Positions 1-6,913 of a stretch of 10,390 nt of DNA are shown here, piece by piece. Source of the DNA: a bacterium (lineage in GTDB: Bacteria > Pseudomonadota > Alphaproteobacteria > Caulobacterales > Hyphomonadaceae); the NCBI GenBank assembly GCA_030824255.1, contig JAVBYB010000089.1, positions 1-10,390 on the forward strand, written 5' to 3'. Below the pieces are notes generated by a model. That model was given only the letters and a program-made list of their open reading frames with translations. It searched no databases and had not been told where the DNA came from. The position numbers were made by a program, and so were the translations under genes. How positions within the stretch are numbered: the stretch's first letter is position 1; each line of letters begins with the position of its first letter.

Positions 1-532
1 CCACATCGTAAGCGTAGCCTGTCGCGCCCATCTTGGGGATCGACTTGCCGCCTGTGGCGACAACGAGCGATGCCGCCGTCATCGGTCCGAGCGATGTCTC
101 GACCGTAAAGCCATCCGTCGTGCGCGTGACGGCGCCGGGCTCCACATTCAGCATGAGTTCGCCGCCTGCCTGCGCAAGATCATCAAGCAGCATGTCGATG
201 ATCTGCTTGGCCGATCCGTCGCAGAACAACTGGCCCAGCGTCTTCTCATGCCAGACGATGCCGCGCGCCCCGATGCGTGCGATGAAGTCATGCTGCGTGT
301 ACCGCTTCAGCGCAGACACGCAGAAATGTGGGTTCTCGGACAGAAATTGCTTCGGGGACGTGTGCAGGTTGGTGAAGTTGCAGCGGCCGCCGCCGGAAAT
401 GCGGATTTTCTCGGCAGGCTGGTCGGCATGGTCGATGACGCGCACGCGCCGACCACGTCGCGCGGCTTCGATCGCGCACATCAGTCCCGCAGCGCCTGCG
501 CCGATCACGAGGACATCGATGCCGGACGTCAT
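1..532 (-). CDS. HI0933/YhiN/BaiN-family FAD flavoprotein, N-terminal 177 residues (cut by the left edge)
   Basis: This is the N-terminal part of a predicted FAD-dependent oxidoreductase of the HI0933/YhiN family, which includes BaiN. What is seen: a Rossmann dinucleotide-binding motif GAGAAG at residues 11-16 after a beta strand (VLVIG), the family signature EKIRISGGGRCNFTN at residues 41-55, and a second flavin-binding segment ATGG at about residues 159-162. Family members are usually near 400 residues, so more than half lies outside the window. The frame is open to the left edge with no stop. I chose the ATG at 532-530 because the Rossmann fold begins only a few residues after it and an AAAGGG purine run lies about 10 bases upstream. 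It is divergent from the gene at 698, and a palindrome at 640-656 sits between them. The substrate is unknown. Most members of this family are annotated only as flavoproteins, so no specific role in the neighbouring sulfatase genes is claimed. Confidence 0.88.
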   Translation of the reverse strand, partial: MTSGIDVLVIGAGAAGLMCAIEAARRGRRVRVIDHADQPAEKIRISGGGRCNFTNLHTSPKQFLSENPHFCVSALKRYTQHDFIARIGARGIVWHEKTLGQLFCDGSAKQIIDMLLDDLAQAGGELMLNVEPGAVTRTTDGFTVETSLGPMTAASLVVATGGKSIPKMGATGYAYDV

Positions 533-622
533 GGCTTGTCGCCCTTTGCGCTGAAGGCTGTTGAGGATGCAGAGGCCATACCGGCGGACTGGCTCCACGG
601 CAACGGGCAAGCGGGCCGGCGA

Positions 623-652
623 TTGACGGCTGACGAAAATGGCAATTAGAGT
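623..652 (+). promoter_or_regulatory. Candidate sigma70-type promoter of the five-gene rightward run
   Basis: TTGACG at 623-628 is a five-of-six match to a -35 box. TAGAGT at 647-652 is a four-of-six -10 candidate with an 18-base spacer. The -10 candidate lies inside the palindrome at 640-656, a geometry expected for repression by a bound regulator. The promoter assignment is inferred from pattern alone. Confidence 0.4.
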
Positions 653-656
653 GCCA
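640..656. promoter_or_regulatory. Palindromic operator-like site 1 (TGGCA-N7-TGCCA)
   Basis: The 17-bp sequence TGGCAATTAGAGTGCCA has perfect 5-bp inverted half-sites around a 7-bp centre. It lies between the divergent flavoprotein gene (start 532) and the DsbA-like gene (start 698 or 701), and overlaps a candidate -10 box. It matches the site at 6856-6872 at 14 of 17 positions when both are read on the + strand, and has the same geometry as the site at 9639-9655. Repetition in front of separate transcription units suggests binding by one dimeric regulator. The TetR-type protein encoded at 3649-4272 is the obvious candidate, but that link is inferred. Confidence 0.65.
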
Positions 657-697
657 ATACATGGCCGGGGCGGCCGAAGGCGCACGCGCGGGGAGAG

Positions 698-1996
698 ATG
701 ATGTCGCTGAAAACCCTCCTCGTCTCGCGTATTGCCGAACATATCACCGGATTGGAGCGCCAGCAGTCCTTGCGAGCACGGGCCGAGCGAAGGCGACTGG
801 CTGCTGGGGAGGCGCACGTCGTCGACTACTTCCATCAAGTAGATGACCCTTATTCGTGCCTGATGACGCAGGCGCTGCCGCTTCTTGCGATGCGTTATGA
901 CGTCCAGCTGCGCTGTCATCTGGTCTCGCCCCCCGCCGACTGGGCCGCGCCGGAGCGCGCGAAATTGCAAGCCTGGTCACGCAAGGATGGGGCGCTGCTG
1001 GCGCGCAAGGCGGGCCTCGGCTTCTCCGACAATGGGATGCAGCCAGGTCTGGATCGGGTCGCGGAAGCCGAAGCAGGATTGGCGAAGTGCCTGCGGGCAG
1101 GACGCATTGTAGAAGATGCGGACAGTCTCATGCGCACACTCTGGTCTGGCGATGAATTGCCTGTGGGAGATGGCGTAGTCGCAGATGGCTCTGTGGCGGC
1201 TGCTCGGGAAGAGGGCGATGGGCTGCGGGCGAAGCTGGGCCATTATCTGGGCGCTACGCTGCACTATGGCGGCGAGTGGTATTGGGGCCTCGACCGGCTG
1301 CATTTCCTGGAGGAGCGCCTTGCGGCGCTAGGCGCCCGCAAGGCGGGCGCGCCTGAAGCGTTTGTCTATCAGCAGCCGCCTTCGCCCGCCTGTGATGCGC
1401 GACGCGGGAGTGGTGGTCAGCTGCATTTCTATCTCTCGTTTCGCAGTCCCTACACCTACATAGCTGCCGAGCGCGCGAAGGCGCTGGCCGATGCTTACGG
1501 TATTGAGCTGAAGCTGCGCTTCGTCCTGCCAATGGTGATGCGCGGTCTGCCGGTGCCGCCGACGAAGCGGAACTACATCACGCTGGATGCCGCACGCGAG
1601 GCGCGTCGCGTCGGTGTCCCGTTCGGGCGTGTCGTCGATCCGCTCGGCAAGCCGGTGGAGCGCGGCTATGCGCTGCTGCCATGGGCGAGGAGCCAGGGAC
1701 GCGGTTTTGACTACGCTCTCGCCTTCATGCGCGCGGTCTGGTCGCAAGGCATCGATGCTGGCAGCGATGCAGGTATGCGGCGCATCGTCGATGCCGCAGG
1801 GCTCGACTGGCAAGCCGCGCGGCCGCTTCTCCTCAACAACGATTGGCGCACAGAGGCTGAAGCCAACCGGCAGGAGCTGACATCGCTCGGCCTGTGGGGT
1901 GTGCCGTGCTTCCGCTTCGGCGAGGCAGTCGCCTGGGGGCAGGATCGACTGTGGGTGATCGAGGATGCGATCCGTTCACAACAGGCACGCGCATGA
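698..1996 (+). CDS. Tandem DsbA-family / 2-hydroxychromene-2-carboxylate isomerase-like protein
   Basis: The 432-residue protein looks like two fused thioredoxin-fold units of the DsbA / kappa-GST / HCCA-isomerase type, about twice the usual length of roughly 200 residues. The C-terminal unit (about 240-432) is canonical: strand FYLSF, then S-P-Y-T-Y at 250-254 with the family's catalytic-type serine, and the closing signature GVPCFRFGEAVAWGQDRL (401-418). The N-terminal unit (about 40-215) repeats the plan with D-D-P-Y-S at 49-53 and WGLDRLHFLEERL near 196-208, but has aspartate where the serine should be. There is no signal peptide, so it is probably cytoplasmic. Relatives isomerise or conjugate aromatic intermediates using glutathione; the substrate here is unknown. 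ATG at 698 and at 701 are both possible; the GGGGAG at 690-695 suits 701 better. The stop overlaps an ATG (ATGA at 1993-1996), and the next gene follows closely, indicating an operon. Confidence 0.8.
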   Translation: MMSLKTLLVSRIAEHITGLERQQSLRARAERRRLAAGEAHVVDYFHQVDDPYSCLMTQALPLLAMRYDVQLRCHLVSPPADWAAPERAKLQAWSRKDGALLARKAGLGFSDNGMQPGLDRVAEAEAGLAKCLRAGRIVEDADSLMRTLWSGDELPVGDGVVADGSVAAAREEGDGLRAKLGHYLGATLHYGGEWYWGLDRLHFLEERLAALGARKAGAPEAFVYQQPPSPACDARRGSGGQLHFYLSFRSPYTYIAAERAKALADAYGIELKLRFVLPMVMRGLPVPPTKRNYITLDAAREARRVGVPFGRVVDPLGKPVERGYALLPWARSQGRGFDYALAFMRAVWSQGIDAGSDAGMRRIVDAAGLDWQAARPLLLNNDWRTEAEANRQELTSLGLWGVPCFRFGEAVAWGQDRLWVIEDAIRSQQARA

Positions 1997-2010
1997 GGAG
2001 GGACGAAGGC

Positions 2011-2478
2011 ATGCAGGTCTTCAACGACGTCTATCCATCTGATCCGGCGCAGATCGAAGCCCTGCGCGACAAGGGGCCGGATGGGCCGGTCTTCATGGTC
2101 AACCTGCTGAAGTTCAAGGACAGGGCTGAGTATGAGGACGGTCGCGCGACTGATCTCACAGGTCGCGAGGCATATCAGATCTATGGCCGCGCCGTGACGC
2201 AGATCCTGCCGATGTTTGGCGGGCAGGCCGTGTTCGCGGCGGATGTTAGCTTCCTGTCGCTGGGTCGTGTGGATGATCTTTGGGACGAAGTGGCGATCGC
2301 GGCCTATCCCGATCGTGGCGCCATGGTGCGCATGTCCTTCTCGTCGGAATGGCGTGAGGCGGCCGTGCATCGCACGGCGGGCCTCAAGGGCCAGCTGAAC
2401 ATCGAAACGGTGCTGACGCCGGATTTCGTTCCCGGCTGGATGGCGACGCTTGCTCAGACCATGAAAACGAAGGCCTGA
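2011..2478 (+). CDS. DUF1330 family protein
   Basis: The product is 155 residues from the ATG at 2011. The segment PVFMVNLLKFKDRAEY (about residues 26-41), followed by a Y-x-x-Y-G-R helix and a later region of the form AAYPDRGAM...SSEWREA..HRTAGL, is typical of DUF1330, a small ferredoxin-like alpha/beta barrel related to dimeric ABM-type proteins. The biochemical function of DUF1330 is not established. I chose 2011 because GGAGG lies about 9 bases upstream and the conserved sequence starts soon after. An ATG at 1993 overlaps the previous stop, but lies on that ribosome-binding site, and still longer in-frame extensions run back into the previous gene. Only three bases separate its stop from the next gene, so it is almost certainly cotranscribed with its neighbours. 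Confidence 0.85.
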   Translation: MQVFNDVYPSDPAQIEALRDKGPDGPVFMVNLLKFKDRAEYEDGRATDLTGREAYQIYGRAVTQILPMFGGQAVFAADVSFLSLGRVDDLWDEVAIAAYPDRGAMVRMSFSSEWREAAVHRTAGLKGQLNIETVLTPDFVPGWMATLAQTMKTKA

Positions 2479-2481
2479 CCC

Positions 2482-3564
2482 ATGAAGTGGAGATTCGTCG
2501 CACTTGGTGTCGTGGCGCTTGCGGTCGCGGGCGGGATTGCAGGCTTCCTGCTGCAGCGCCAGATCGGCGACGCGATGTTCAAGCGCGCTGCCGCGGAAAA
2601 TGTCGGGCGCGATCGCTCTGCCGAGCTGGCGGACGGATTGCATGTCTTCGTCTGTGGCTCCGGCTCGCCCATGCCGGATCCGTCACGGGCAGGGCCTTGC
2701 GTCGGTGTGCTGGCCGGCCGCCATGCTTTACTCTTTGATGCGGGATCAGGCGGTCCCCGCCGGCTGCAGCGCATGGGGTTTCCGGTCGGACGGCTGGAGA
2801 AGCTCTATCTCACACATCTGCATTCGGATCATTTCGACGGGTTGGGCGAGCTGATGCTGCAGGCGTGGGTCGGCGGTTCGCGCACGACGCCGCTGCCCAT
2901 TGCCGGGCCGGAGGGCGTCGGCGAGGTCGTAGGCGGCTTCAACATGGCTTATCGCATCGACAGCACATATCGCACGGCGCACCATGGCAGCGCCGTCGCC
3001 AAGCCGGCGGGCTTTGGCGGCGCGGCGGAAGTGATCCCGTTGCCGACCGGGCCGGGCAAGACAGCGGTACTGCTTGATGAAGGCGACCTGAAGATCACGG
3101 TCATCGCGGTGGATCACGCGCCGGTCTCGCCGTCCTTCGGCTATCGCATCGACTACAAGGACCGCTCTGTCGTCCTCAGCGGCGATACGGTCTATTCAGC
3201 CGATCTGGTCGCAGCGTCCAAAGATGTGGACCTGATGCTGCACGAAGCTTTAAAGCCGGAGATGGTGATCGAGGTGCGCGATGCAGCGTCCAACAGCAAG
3301 CAGCCGCACATCGCCAAGGTGATGGGCGACATTCTTGATTATCACGCCTCGCCCGAAGATGCGGCGCGTGCGGCCTCGGAAGCTGGCGCCAGGATGCTGG
3401 TGCTTTACCACATCGTGCCCCCGCTGCCGTCCTCGTTCCTGGATGCGGCGTTCCTCGGCGATGCGCCCAAGCTGTTCAGCGGGCCGATCAAGGTGGCTGA
3501 GGATGGCCTGCTGATTTCGATGCCGGCCGGCGGCTCCGGGATCGAGCAGATCATGGCTCGTTGA
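2482..3564 (+). CDS. Membrane-anchored metallo-beta-lactamase-fold hydrolase (RNase Z/arylsulfatase-like branch)
   Basis: This 360-residue protein has a hydrophobic N-terminal segment at about residues 4-23, so it is probably anchored in or exported across the inner membrane. The metallo-beta-lactamase fold then starts with VFVCGSGSPMP and LLFDAGSG. The metal-binding set is complete: HLHSDH at 112-117, H212 in VDHAPVSPSFGYRI, D235 in LSGDT, H254 in LMLHEA and H310 in LVLYHI. The layout resembles the ElaC/RNase Z-like branch, which also includes zinc-dependent arylsulfatases and other small-molecule hydrolases. An export signal makes a tRNA-processing role unlikely. Given the sulfatases nearby, ester or sulfate-ester hydrolysis is a reasonable guess but is not shown. 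The gene starts 3 bases after the DUF1330 stop. An 84-base gap separates it from the TetR gene, which leaves open whether transcription continues or restarts there. Confidence 0.87.
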   Translation: MKWRFVALGVVALAVAGGIAGFLLQRQIGDAMFKRAAAENVGRDRSAELADGLHVFVCGSGSPMPDPSRAGPCVGVLAGRHALLFDAGSGGPRRLQRMGFPVGRLEKLYLTHLHSDHFDGLGELMLQAWVGGSRTTPLPIAGPEGVGEVVGGFNMAYRIDSTYRTAHHGSAVAKPAGFGGAAEVIPLPTGPGKTAVLLDEGDLKITVIAVDHAPVSPSFGYRIDYKDRSVVLSGDTVYSADLVAASKDVDLMLHEALKPEMVIEVRDAASNSKQPHIAKVMGDILDYHASPEDAARAASEAGARMLVLYHIVPPLPSSFLDAAFLGDAPKLFSGPIKVAEDGLLISMPAGGSGIEQIMAR

Positions 3565-3648
3565 GCAGCGGCGCGGCAGGATTACCCCCTTCGCCTTCCG
3601 CAGCTTCGTGCTAGCTGTGAACAGAGGACAGATTTCGAGGCGTATGCA

Positions 3649-4272
3649 GTGAAGGCGAAGACAGCCAGGGCGGGGCAGGCACGGGGCGAGGCAGCCGCAG
3701 ACATGGACGCGGATGGCCGACGTCAGCGCTCCAGCCGTTCACGCGAGGCCATCGTCCACGCCATGATCGAGCTGATCCGCGCCGGCGAGATGTCGCCCGG
3801 CGCCGCGCGCGTGGCGGAGAAGGCGAATGTCGGCCTGCGTACTGTGTTCCGTCATTTCGAGGAGATGGACACGCTGAGCCGCGAGATCAGCGCCATCGTC
3901 GAGGCGGAGATCATGCCGCTGGTCGAGAAGCCATTCGAAGGCAAAGGCTGGCGCCAGCAGTTTGATGATCTGCTGGGCCGCCGCGCTGACATCTACGAGC
4001 GCATCATGCCGCTGAAGATCGCGGGCAGCCTGCAGCGCTTCCGCTCGAAGTTCCTGATGGATGACTACAGCCGGTTTCTGAAGATGGAGCGGCACGGTCT
4101 CAAGCGCGTGCTGCCGCCGAAGATCGTGGACGACGCGGTGCTGTTCGCCGCGGTCGAGATGGCGACGGGCTTCCAGGCCTGGCGACGTCTGCGGCACGAT
4201 CAGGGCCTCTCCACGAAGGAGGCGCTCGCCGTCCTGCGCTTCACCGTCGACAAGCTGCTGGGCGGAAAATGA
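3649..4272 (+). CDS. TetR/AcrR-family transcriptional regulator
   Basis: The 207-residue protein has a basic N-terminal tail (1-30) and then a TetR-type DNA-binding domain: a first helix SREAIVHAMIELI (31-43) and a helix-turn-helix with GAARVAEKANVGLRTVFRHF at 51-70. The all-helical C-terminal part (about 75-207) is the expected ligand-binding and dimerisation domain, which diverges too much to suggest a ligand. The start is GTG at 3649 with GAGG 8 bases upstream. An in-frame ATG at 3703 is the alternative and would remove 18 tail residues. The stop overlaps the FGE start (ATGA at 4269-4272), so the regulator is translationally coupled to the sulfatase-activating enzyme. I infer that it controls the three TGRCA-N7-TGYCA sites in the window, including the one at the head of its own gene run, which would give autoregulation. 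Confidence 0.9.
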   Translation: MKAKTARAGQARGEAAADMDADGRRQRSSRSREAIVHAMIELIRAGEMSPGAARVAEKANVGLRTVFRHFEEMDTLSREISAIVEAEIMPLVEKPFEGKGWRQQFDDLLGRRADIYERIMPLKIAGSLQRFRSKFLMDDYSRFLKMERHGLKRVLPPKIVDDAVLFAAVEMATGFQAWRRLRHDQGLSTKEALAVLRFTVDKLLGGK

Positions 4273-5159
4273 AGCGCGGCCTTGTTGTGCTCGCAGGCCT
4301 TTTCGTCGCGGGCTGTTCCGGCGAAGCCACACAATCCGCAGCGCCCGCTTGCAGCCTGCCGGCGGCGCAAGTCGGAGCCTTTGTATCCATCCCCGAAGGC
4401 GGCTTTGAGAAGGGCGCAGACGCCATGTATCCTGAAGAACACCCCGCTATGCGCGTGCAGGTCGCGACTTTCACCCTGCAGACGCATGAAGTCACCAATG
4501 CGCAGTTTGAGCAGTTCGTTGTCGCCACCGGCTATGTGACCGACGCCGAACGCTCTGCTGCTTCATCCGACCCTGCTGGCGGCTCGGCGCTGTTCGTACA
4601 GCCGGCAGGTGCGGAGGCCGCAGGCACATGGATCCTCAGTCGCGGCGCAACATGGAAAACGCCTGAAGGCCCCGGCAGCGGCATCGCTCCGCACATGCAG
4701 GAGCCCGTCGTCCATGTCTCGCTGAACGATGCTCGCGCGTATGCACGCTGGGTCGGCGGGCGCCTGCCTTCGGAAGAAGAATGGGAATACGCCGCTACGC
4801 TTGGCCTCGCCGATCCCCGCAATCCCGTCTCAGGCGCCTACGATGCTGACGGCAAGCCGATCGCGAACACCTGGCAGGGCCTGTTCCCGGTCAGGAACGA
4901 CGCGCGAGATGGCTTTGCCGGCGTTGCGCCCGTGGGCTGCTTTCCGCCCAGCGAGATCGGCCTCTACGACATGATGGGCAATGTCTGGGAATGGACCGAG
5001 ACGCCCTATGGCCCTGGCACGAGCACCATCAAGGGCGGCTCATACCTGTGCGCCGAGAACTTCTGCAAACGCTATCGCAGTGCTGCGCGGCAAGGGCAGG
5101 AGATCGATTTCTCCTCGAACCATATCGGCTTCCGCATCGCGAAAGACGTGGCGCAGTAA
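4269..5159 (+). CDS. Formylglycine-generating enzyme (SUMF1-type) with lipoprotein signal
   Basis: This 296-residue protein matches the aerobic FGE/SUMF1 fold, which oxidises the cysteine of the sulfatase C-x-P-x-R motif to C-alpha-formylglycine using copper and oxygen. Seen in order: a lipoprotein signal ending in lipobox VAGC (C16), FVSIPEGGFEKGAD (38-51), THEVTNAQF (72-80), GATWKTPEGPGS (126-137), GGRLPSEEEWEYAA (163-176), NTWQGLFPV (200-208), GLYDMMGNVWEW (231-242) and GGSYLCAENFCKRYRSAAR (256-274). C261 and C266, four residues apart, correspond to the active-site pair C336/C341 of human FGE as I recall it. This separates it from family members that lack the cysteines and do other chemistry. 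The lipobox suggests a membrane-attached enzyme on the periplasmic side. The start overlaps the TetR stop. The gene converges on sulfatase 1 with only 6 bases between the stops. Confidence 0.93.
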   Translation: MKRGLVVLAGLFVAGCSGEATQSAAPACSLPAAQVGAFVSIPEGGFEKGADAMYPEEHPAMRVQVATFTLQTHEVTNAQFEQFVVATGYVTDAERSAASSDPAGGSALFVQPAGAEAAGTWILSRGATWKTPEGPGSGIAPHMQEPVVHVSLNDARAYARWVGGRLPSEEEWEYAATLGLADPRNPVSGAYDADGKPIANTWQGLFPVRNDARDGFAGVAPVGCFPPSEIGLYDMMGNVWEWTETPYGPGTSTIKGGSYLCAENFCKRYRSAARQGQEIDFSSNHIGFRIAKDVAQ

Positions 5160-5165
5160 CGCCGG

Positions 5166-6836
5166 TCAGTTCGGCCAGAACACATATTCGTCCTCGGCCG
5201 TCGCTTTCTCCGCCAGTGATTTATCCACGGTCACTGCCCCCTCTGTCGTGTGCGGGTAGAGAGGGGCCCGCGCCATCGCCTGATGATCGGCCAGCAGCGT
5301 CTTCAGCTCCGCCACCTTCTGCGGGTTCGTCTCCGCCAGATTGGTCTTCTCAGTCGGGTCGACGGCGAGGTTGAACAGCCATGTCTTCGCAGGCCTGTCC
5401 GTTGTCTGCAGCTTCCAGTCCCCCTGACGCACAGCCTTGTAGTACGCGCTCTGCCAGAAGATTGCGTCGTGCGGCTTCGCATCCGGCGCTGCTTCGCCCC
5501 TGGCAAAAGGCAGGAGATCCACGCCATCAATCGGCACGCCCACAGGCAGCAGGCCGCCCCCTGCTGCCGTGAAGGTCGGCATCAGGTCGATATGCGCCAC
5601 AGGCGCCTCCACGCGCGATTGCGCAGGGATATGGCCCGGCCAGCTCATGAACATCGGCACGTGGATGCCGCCCTCGAACAGAGTGAGCTTCCATCCGCGA
5701 TAAGGCTGGTTGATTTCGGGCAGACCGATATAGCCCGCGCCGCCATTGTCGCTGGTGAAGACGATAAGGGTGTTGTCCGAGAGGCCTTCCGATTCCAGCG
5801 TATCCAGAAGCCGCCCCACGCTGCGGTCTATAGAGCGCACCATCGCCGCATAGACGCGCAGGCGTTCGGGCTGGATATCGCCCACCGCGTCATAATCTTC
5901 CTTCCGCGCCTGCAGCGGCGAGTGCACGCCCCAGTGAGCCAGCTTCAGAAAGAAGGGCCGGTTCTTGTTCTTCGCGATGACCTTGATCGCCTCGTCAGTC
6001 CAGTAGTCGGCAAGATACCCGCCGGGCGCGAACCATGGCCCCTCATTGTAGGAGGCCGCAAACTGCATGCGCGCCCAGAGGAAAGAGTCGATCGGATCGA
6101 ACGGAACCCTGGCGTTGACGACGTTGGGATCATCCTCGGGCAGATGCAGGCCAGACGCCATCAGAAGAGCCTCATCGAATCCTTGCGCATTTGCTCCGAA
6201 CTCTGGCCCGGTTCCCGTATGCCACTTGCCGATATGCACCGTGTGATAACCCGCATCGCGCAGCACTTCCGCGATCGTGACCTCCGACCCCGGCAGGCCC
6301 TGCTGCGTGTAGGTCGGCGCCTTCTCGGCCTGTTCCCTGTTGTAGATCAGAGGCGGCAGGCCAGTGGCCTCAGGATCATCCATCATCGAGATCATGCCGC
6401 CCATGCCATCTGGCGTCGGCGTGAACTCGAAGCCGGTGCGCGTGGGATAGCGCCCTGTCATGATCATCGCGCGAGATGGGGCGCACGTTGCCGTGCCGGC
6501 ATAGGCTTGCGTGAATACGGCGCCGCGCGCGGCCAGCCGGTCGATGTTCGGCGTGGGTACGCGCCCGCCTGCCACGCCGCCGCCGAAAGTGCGGATGTCG
6601 TTGAAGCCGAGATCGTCAGCAAGGATGAAGATGATGTTTGGCTTGCGCGCCTCTCCGGGTGCTGACACTGAGGCCTGTGCGGGCCCATCCTTCCACGGTA
6701 CGGGAATGTTCGGGCCCACCTCGCGCTTGCCGGTATTGCCGACCACATAGAGCACGATGGCCTTGCGGTTGAGCCAAGCGACGCCTCCGCCGACGAGCAC
6801 AACAACCACCAATCCGATGAGGATCTTCTTCAGCAT
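5166..6836 (-). CDS. Type I (formylglycine) sulfatase 1, N-terminally membrane-anchored
   Basis: The 556-residue protein is a Cys-type sulfatase of the alkaline-phosphatase superfamily, hydrolysing sulfate esters. A transmembrane helix at about residues 4-21 with lysines before it, and no clear cleavage site, suggests anchoring with the catalytic domain in the periplasm. Catalytic features: metal-binding D73-D74 in ILADDLGFND, C118-A-P-S-R122 (C118 becomes formylglycine), K204 and H206 in GKWH, H305 in WGVHSP, D363-N364 in SDNG, and K383 in GWKLTLFEGG. The set is complete, so it should be active once matured. The ATG at 6836 is preferred: AGGGGTGG lies about 7 bases upstream. The longer in-frame start at 6863 falls inside the palindrome at 6856-6872 and would place extra residues before the anchor. 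It lies 77 bases downstream of the crotonase gene, with an operator-like site between. The substrate is unknown. Confidence 0.93.
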   Translation of the reverse strand: MLKKILIGLVVVVLVGGGVAWLNRKAIVLYVVGNTGKREVGPNIPVPWKDGPAQASVSAPGEARKPNIIFILADDLGFNDIRTFGGGVAGGRVPTPNIDRLAARGAVFTQAYAGTATCAPSRAMIMTGRYPTRTGFEFTPTPDGMGGMISMMDDPEATGLPPLIYNREQAEKAPTYTQQGLPGSEVTIAEVLRDAGYHTVHIGKWHTGTGPEFGANAQGFDEALLMASGLHLPEDDPNVVNARVPFDPIDSFLWARMQFAASYNEGPWFAPGGYLADYWTDEAIKVIAKNKNRPFFLKLAHWGVHSPLQARKEDYDAVGDIQPERLRVYAAMVRSIDRSVGRLLDTLESEGLSDNTLIVFTSDNGGAGYIGLPEINQPYRGWKLTLFEGGIHVPMFMSWPGHIPAQSRVEAPVAHIDLMPTFTAAGGGLLPVGVPIDGVDLLPFARGEAAPDAKPHDAIFWQSAYYKAVRQGDWKLQTTDRPAKTWLFNLAVDPTEKTNLAETNPQKVAELKTLLADHQAMARAPLYPHTTEGAVTVDKSLAEKATAEDEYVFWPN

Positions 6837-6855
6837 TCGCAAACCACCCCTGAAG

Positions 6856-6872
6856 TGGCACATTGAGTGCCA
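6856..6872. promoter_or_regulatory. Palindromic operator-like site 2 (TGGCA-N7-TGCCA)
   Basis: On the + strand this reads TGGCACATTGAGTGCCA, with 6-bp half-sites TGGCAC/GTGCCA and a 5-bp centre. It matches site 1 (640-656) at 14 of 17 positions. It lies 19 bases upstream of the sulfatase 1 start. On the minus strand a TTGACG hexamer (6889-6884) precedes it by exactly 11 bases, as at site 1. A match to a -10 box is poor, so the promoter itself is uncertain. Regulation of sulfatase 1 by the window's TetR protein is inferred. Confidence 0.65.
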
Positions 6873-6913
6873 AAACTGGGTGACGTCAACTGGAGCTGAG
6901 GTAAAGCCTGCCG

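Noticed and set aside
33..554. A 173-codon open frame on the + strand at the left edge
   Set aside because: The opposite strand encodes an unmistakable HI0933-type flavoprotein with FAD motifs over the same bases.
1894..2010. A longer N terminus for the DUF1330 protein
   Set aside because: It would overlap the preceding gene by about 100 bases and adds non-conserved residues. The start at 2011 has a good ribosome-binding site.
1711..2643. A 310-codon open frame on the - strand
   Set aside because: It is opposite three tightly linked, recognisable + strand genes (DsbA-like, DUF1330, metallo-hydrolase) and shows no family motifs.
5250..6665. A 471-codon open frame on the + strand
   Set aside because: It is antisense to sulfatase 1, whose frame shows a full catalytic residue set. 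The + strand translation is rich in R, H and Q with no recognisable domain, as expected for a shadow in GC-rich DNA.
6881..6888. TGACGTCA, a perfect 8-bp palindrome resembling a eukaryotic CRE site
   Set aside because: It is short, unique here and coincides with the TTGACG hexamer upstream of sulfatase 1. I treat it as a by-product of that hexamer.
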